This document shows, in pieces, positions 61,739 to 64,000 of a stretch of 64,000 nucleotides of DNA (its first letter is position 1; each line of letters starts with the position of its first letter). A model generated the notes under the pieces. It saw only the letters and a program-made list of their open reading frames with translations, was not told the origin of the DNA and did not search any database. The stretch spans positions 248,001-312,000 of the forward strand of contig PEKW01000005.1 in NCBI GenBank assembly GCA_002796995.1, given 5' to 3'. Made by a program: the position numbers and the translations under genes. Origin of the DNA: Rhizobium sp. (GTDB lineage: Bacteria > Pseudomonadota > Alphaproteobacteria > Rhizobiales > Rhizobiaceae).

Positions 61739-62538
61739 TGTTCGTCGCGCAGAATGTCAGCGTGCTCCGCGATGGCCGCGCCCTGGTCGCCGATGTCGAT
61801 CTGGCGCTGAGGCCCGGAATGTTCACGATCGTGATCGGCCCGAACGGCGCGGGAAAATCGACCCTGCTCAAGGCCCTGTCCGGCGAGATCCCACCCGATC
61901 GCGGCCAGGTCTTCTGCCATGAAAGGCCGCTCGCCCGGCTGTCCGCCGTCGAGCTTGCGGCCGATCGCGCCGTGCTGCCGCAGTCGACCACCCTGTCCTT
62001 CCCCTTCACCGCGCTCGAAGTGGTGCGCATGGGGGCAATCGCCCATGGCAGCCTCGATCCGATCCGGGCTGCGCGTGCTGCCCTTGCCCGCGTCGGCCTC
62101 GAAGGCTTCGAGGCGCGCCCCTACCGCGCGCTGTCCGGCGGCGAACAGCAGCGCGTCCAGTTTGCCCGCGCGCTCGCTCAGGTACCCCTGCCGGTCGAAC
62201 ACGGCCGTCCCCGCGCCCTCTTCCTCGACGAGCCGACATCGAGCCTCGACATAGGCCACCAGATCGGCGTGCTGGAAATCGCCCGCGACTTCGCCCGGCG
62301 TGGCGGCGCGGTTCTCGCCATCCTCCACGACCTCAATCTCGCAGCGGAATTCGCCGACCATCTGGTGGTCATGCATCATGGTCGGATCGTGTCGGAAGGC
62401 CCGCCACTCGAAACCATCGACGACCGGGTCATCGCCGATGTCTACGGCATCAGCGGCGCCGTCGGGCGGCTCCCGGCGGCGTCGGTGCCCTTCGTACTGC
62501 CGCAGTCGCGCCATATGCAGCAGTCCAAAGCCGGCTAA
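61738..62538 (+). CDS. hmuV: haem ABC transporter ATP-binding protein
   Basis: A 266-residue ATPase powering haem import. Walker A is GPNGAGKSTL at about 37-46, the Q-loop is in VLPQSTTLSFPF, signature LSGGEQQRV at about 135-143, Walker B ALFLDEPTSSLD and switch His in LHDLNLAA. It is the last gene of hmuTUV. GGAGG lies seven bases before ATG 61738; a GTG one codon earlier is possible. Confidence 0.95.
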   Translation: MFVAQNVSVLRDGRALVADVDLALRPGMFTIVIGPNGAGKSTLLKALSGEIPPDRGQVFCHERPLARLSAVELAADRAVLPQSTTLSFPFTALEVVRMGAIAHGSLDPIRAARAALARVGLEGFEARPYRALSGGEQQRVQFARALAQVPLPVEHGRPRALFLDEPTSSLDIGHQIGVLEIARDFARRGGAVLAILHDLNLAAEFADHLVVMHHGRIVSEGPPLETIDDRVIADVYGISGAVGRLPAASVPFVLPQSRHMQQSKAG

Positions 62539-62543
62539 CAAAG

Positions 62544-62710
62544 TTATCCACAGCAATCCACAGGCGGGATTCGCTCGATCGACCGCGAAAACGGGAACAC
62601 GTGGCGAACATCGCCCCCGGACGGATGGAACAAATAGGCATTTTCCTGTCGGCGTCGGGTGTGGACCGTCCATCCGGCTATCCGGCCGGAAATTCCAGGT
62701 CTGTGGAAAA
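62544..62710. other. DnaA-box-like cluster
   Basis: TTATCCACA at 62544-62552 matches the DnaA consensus exactly. CAATCCACA (62554-62562) is 7/9 and TGTGGAAAA (62702-62710, reverse) is 8/9. A GATTC (CcrM-type GANTC) site lies at 62568. No origin-type genes are near, so this may be a DnaA-titration or regulatory site, or chance. Confidence 0.35.
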
Positions 62711-62718
62711 CACTGAGC

Positions 62719-62758
62719 CGGACAAGGAACGAGCCGCCGGCCCCAGCCGGCGGCTCGT
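62719..62758 (-). terminator. intrinsic terminator after the exported 110-residue protein gene
   Basis: ACGAGCCGCCGGC/GCCGGCGGCTCGT form a perfect 13-bp stem with a 4-base loop at 62729-62758. On the minus strand TTCCTTGT follows. The U-tract is moderate. Confidence 0.75.
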
Positions 62759-62770
62759 GGAGCCGAACGC

Positions 62771-63103
62771 TTATTCGTGGATCGTGTACGAACCGAGTTC
62801 GCAAAGGTTCTGGCTGTCTTCGGTGGTGTCGAGGTCAGAGCTTTCCTCGAATTCGAAACGCATGTCGTATTCGCACTGGGTGCGGCCGTCGGCAATGGTC
62901 AGCTGAACGCTGGCGCCCGGCTCCAGGACGTGATCGCCGAACACGTCGCCTTCCCAGCTGTCGACGCCGACCGGCGAGGTGTAGAAGTGGGTGAGAACCG
63001 AGCTCGTGCCGTTGGTCAGCGTGAAGACCAGGTCTTCCGCCTGGGCGGTGGTCGAGAAGAGGACGGCTGCCAGCAGGCCGGCGGCGGAGAGAATACGTTT
63101 CAT
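62771..63103 (-). CDS. exported hypothetical protein
   Basis: A 110-residue secreted protein: signal peptide at 1-22 (AVLFSTTAQAED), then a beta-rich domain with FTLTNGTSSVLTHFYTSPVGVDSWEGDVFG and two cysteines in RTQCEYDMRFEF and NLCELGSY. The pattern Nxx-T-x5-L-x-Y/F-xSP…W-G-DVLG…G resembles a family of small rhizobial secreted proteins sometimes misannotated as argininosuccinate lyase; that naming should not be followed. Function is unknown. A strong terminator follows. Confidence 0.8.
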   Translation of the reverse strand: MKRILSAAGLLAAVLFSTTAQAEDLVFTLTNGTSSVLTHFYTSPVGVDSWEGDVFGDHVLEPGASVQLTIADGRTQCEYDMRFEFEESSDLDTTEDSQNLCELGSYTIHE

Positions 63104-63342
63104 AAGACTGCAATGCTCCAGGCCCGAGATTGGGCGGGAACGACATATGCCGGGGTCTGGTGACGAAGCAATTAAGTCGCGGGAAGATTTCGCTCAGATG
63201 CCAATAATGGCCTGCCCCGGATCCCGCGGTCGGCGAACACACGATGTGCTTCATCTACTGGCTCAAGAGCCCGCAAAGCCGACGCCGCACTGATGCGCGC
63301 CCTTGAGGCGTCACATCAGAAAACAGTGCTATGAGATTGAAA

Positions 63343-63418
<76 letters not shown>

Positions 63419-63543
63419 GACCAACGCCTTCCGGCGGTGTGACGTGGCGTATAAACAGCATCTCCGATGTTGTCCAGCGCTGAGGCAAAAAAACTTCGCC
63501 CAAACTTCAAAAAAAATACACGGAGCCGAAAAAGCCAGCGTTT

Positions 63544-64000
63544 TCAGAGATCGAGGATTCCCGAGGCGATGCGCACCGCCTGGCCGCCGATCCGCGCCCG
63601 GCTGATCTCGCCGTCCTTGGCGTCGACATGCAGATGGATATAGGAGGGCCGACCCATCTCCACGCCCTGCTCGACCATCAGCGGATGGTGGCCGTCGGGA
63701 AGCCCGTCGAAATGATGGATGGCGCCGGACAGGGCCGCGACCGCGGAACCGGTCGCCGGGTCCTCGGCAATGCCCATGTCGGGGGAAAACATCCGGGCAT
63801 GAAACTTGGCCGCATGATGCACACCACCGCGACAATAGACATAGGCCGAGGTCAGCATGCCTTCGCACAGCGGGGCGATGCGCTCCCATAGCTGGGCGTC
63901 GAATTCCAGGGTTTCGACCGCGCTCAGATTGTGCACCGGAACCATCAGGAAAGGCACGCCGGCGCCCCAGACGGAAGGCACATGATTCTCGAAGCCGATA
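63544..64000 (-). CDS. PhzF-family epimerase/isomerase, N-terminus beyond window
   Basis: About 152 C-terminal residues of a PhzF-family protein. GIAEDPATGSAVAALSG is the conserved second-half motif with the cofactor-free active site region; the catalytic Glu lies in the missing N-terminal half. GFENHVPSVWGAGVPFLMVPV is read at the window edge. The frame is open to the last base, so the gene continues upstream of 64000. The specific substrate is not known. Weak A/T-rich sequence separates it from the tRNA. Confidence 0.9.
   Translation of the reverse strand, partial: IGFENHVPSVWGAGVPFLMVPVHNLSAVETLEFDAQLWERIAPLCEGMLTSAYVYCRGGVHHAAKFHARMFSPDMGIAEDPATGSAVAALSGAIHHFDGLPDGHHPLMVEQGVEMGRPSYIHLHVDAKDGEISRARIGGQAVRIASGILDL

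Noticed and set aside
62544..62710. Chromosomal replication origin
   Set aside because: Too few DnaA boxes, no AT-rich unwinding element and no origin-associated genes such as hemE or dnaA.

Overview
The window is a GC-rich, gene-dense stretch of an alphaproteobacterial chromosome. It most likely comes from the Hyphomicrobiales, family Rhizobiaceae (Rhizobium, Agrobacterium, Shinella or Ensifer relatives). This rests on family content: class II DAHP synthase, Usg, DUF2059, DUF971, DUF2270, ACR3-type ars genes, BluB with a cobalamin riboswitch, a PleC/DivJ/PdhS-like histidine kinase and hmuTUV haem uptake. No phage, insertion sequence, CRISPR array or integrase was seen. Almost all genes look like native housekeeping or accessory chromosome genes.

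Layout. 1-5.3 kb (minus strand): a truncated chemotaxis receptor, bluB behind a cobalamin riboswitch, a TolB-like propeller protein and nadE. 5.5-11.6 kb: an LTA-synthase/phosphoglycerol-transferase-type membrane enzyme, a protein with two HTH-like stretches, a GFA-family zinc protein, aroG and an alpha/beta hydrolase. 11.6-15.8 kb: a possible 37-residue membrane peptide with a strong terminator, gor, DUF2059-rpiA and divergent gph. 15.8-19.9 kb: an L,D-transpeptidase and an arsR-arsC-acr3 operon. 20-23.8 kb: class II fumarase, a ParDE toxin-antitoxin pair and class I fumarase. 23.9-28.5 kb: a diguanylate cyclase, an M15 peptidase, a flavin-binding PPOX protein, a hydrolase divergent from a MarR regulator sharing a palindromic operator, and DUF971. 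28.6-33.2 kb: moaA, two exporters, mobA and mobB (molybdenum cofactor). 33.2-35.7 kb: a very large OmpA-family protein with twelve 36-bp tandem repeats. 36-38.6 kb: a basic amino acid ABC transporter (binding protein plus two permeases, no ATPase nearby). 38.7-45.3 kb: Usg, DUF2270, a TPR methyltransferase, cytochrome c, a beta-hydroxyacid dehydrogenase, DNA alkylation repair, Lrp, a uracil-DNA glycosylase-like protein, a glutathione transferase and a thermonuclease. 45.3-51.2 kb: a six-TM histidine kinase, a secreted EEP phosphatase/nuclease, dgkA, cobT and cobS (divergent), DUF1289 and a retropepsin-like protease. 51.2-55.3 kb: an ABC-2 exporter and two tandem paralogous double-receiver proteins, one with GGDEF. 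55.6-58.6 kb: a small secreted protein and a large MscS-type channel. 58.6-62.5 kb: hmuQ-like and hutX divergent from hmuTUV. The window ends with a small secreted protein, tRNA-Lys(CUU) and a truncated phzF-family gene.

Functional themes: cobalamin lower-ligand synthesis and assembly (bluB, cobT, cobS); glutathione and redox (gor, GFA, GST); arsenic resistance; c-di-GMP and two-component signalling (two GGDEF proteins, a double-receiver paralog, a histidine kinase); haem-iron acquisition; and cell-envelope upkeep (L,D-transpeptidase, OmpA-like protein, M15 peptidase, MscS, DgkA, LTA-synthase-like enzyme). The least explained elements are the tandem double-receiver pair with an Asp-to-Asn substitution, the repeat-rich OmpA protein, the 37-residue peptide transcript, and the HutX-based haem locus with its palindromic divergent promoter.
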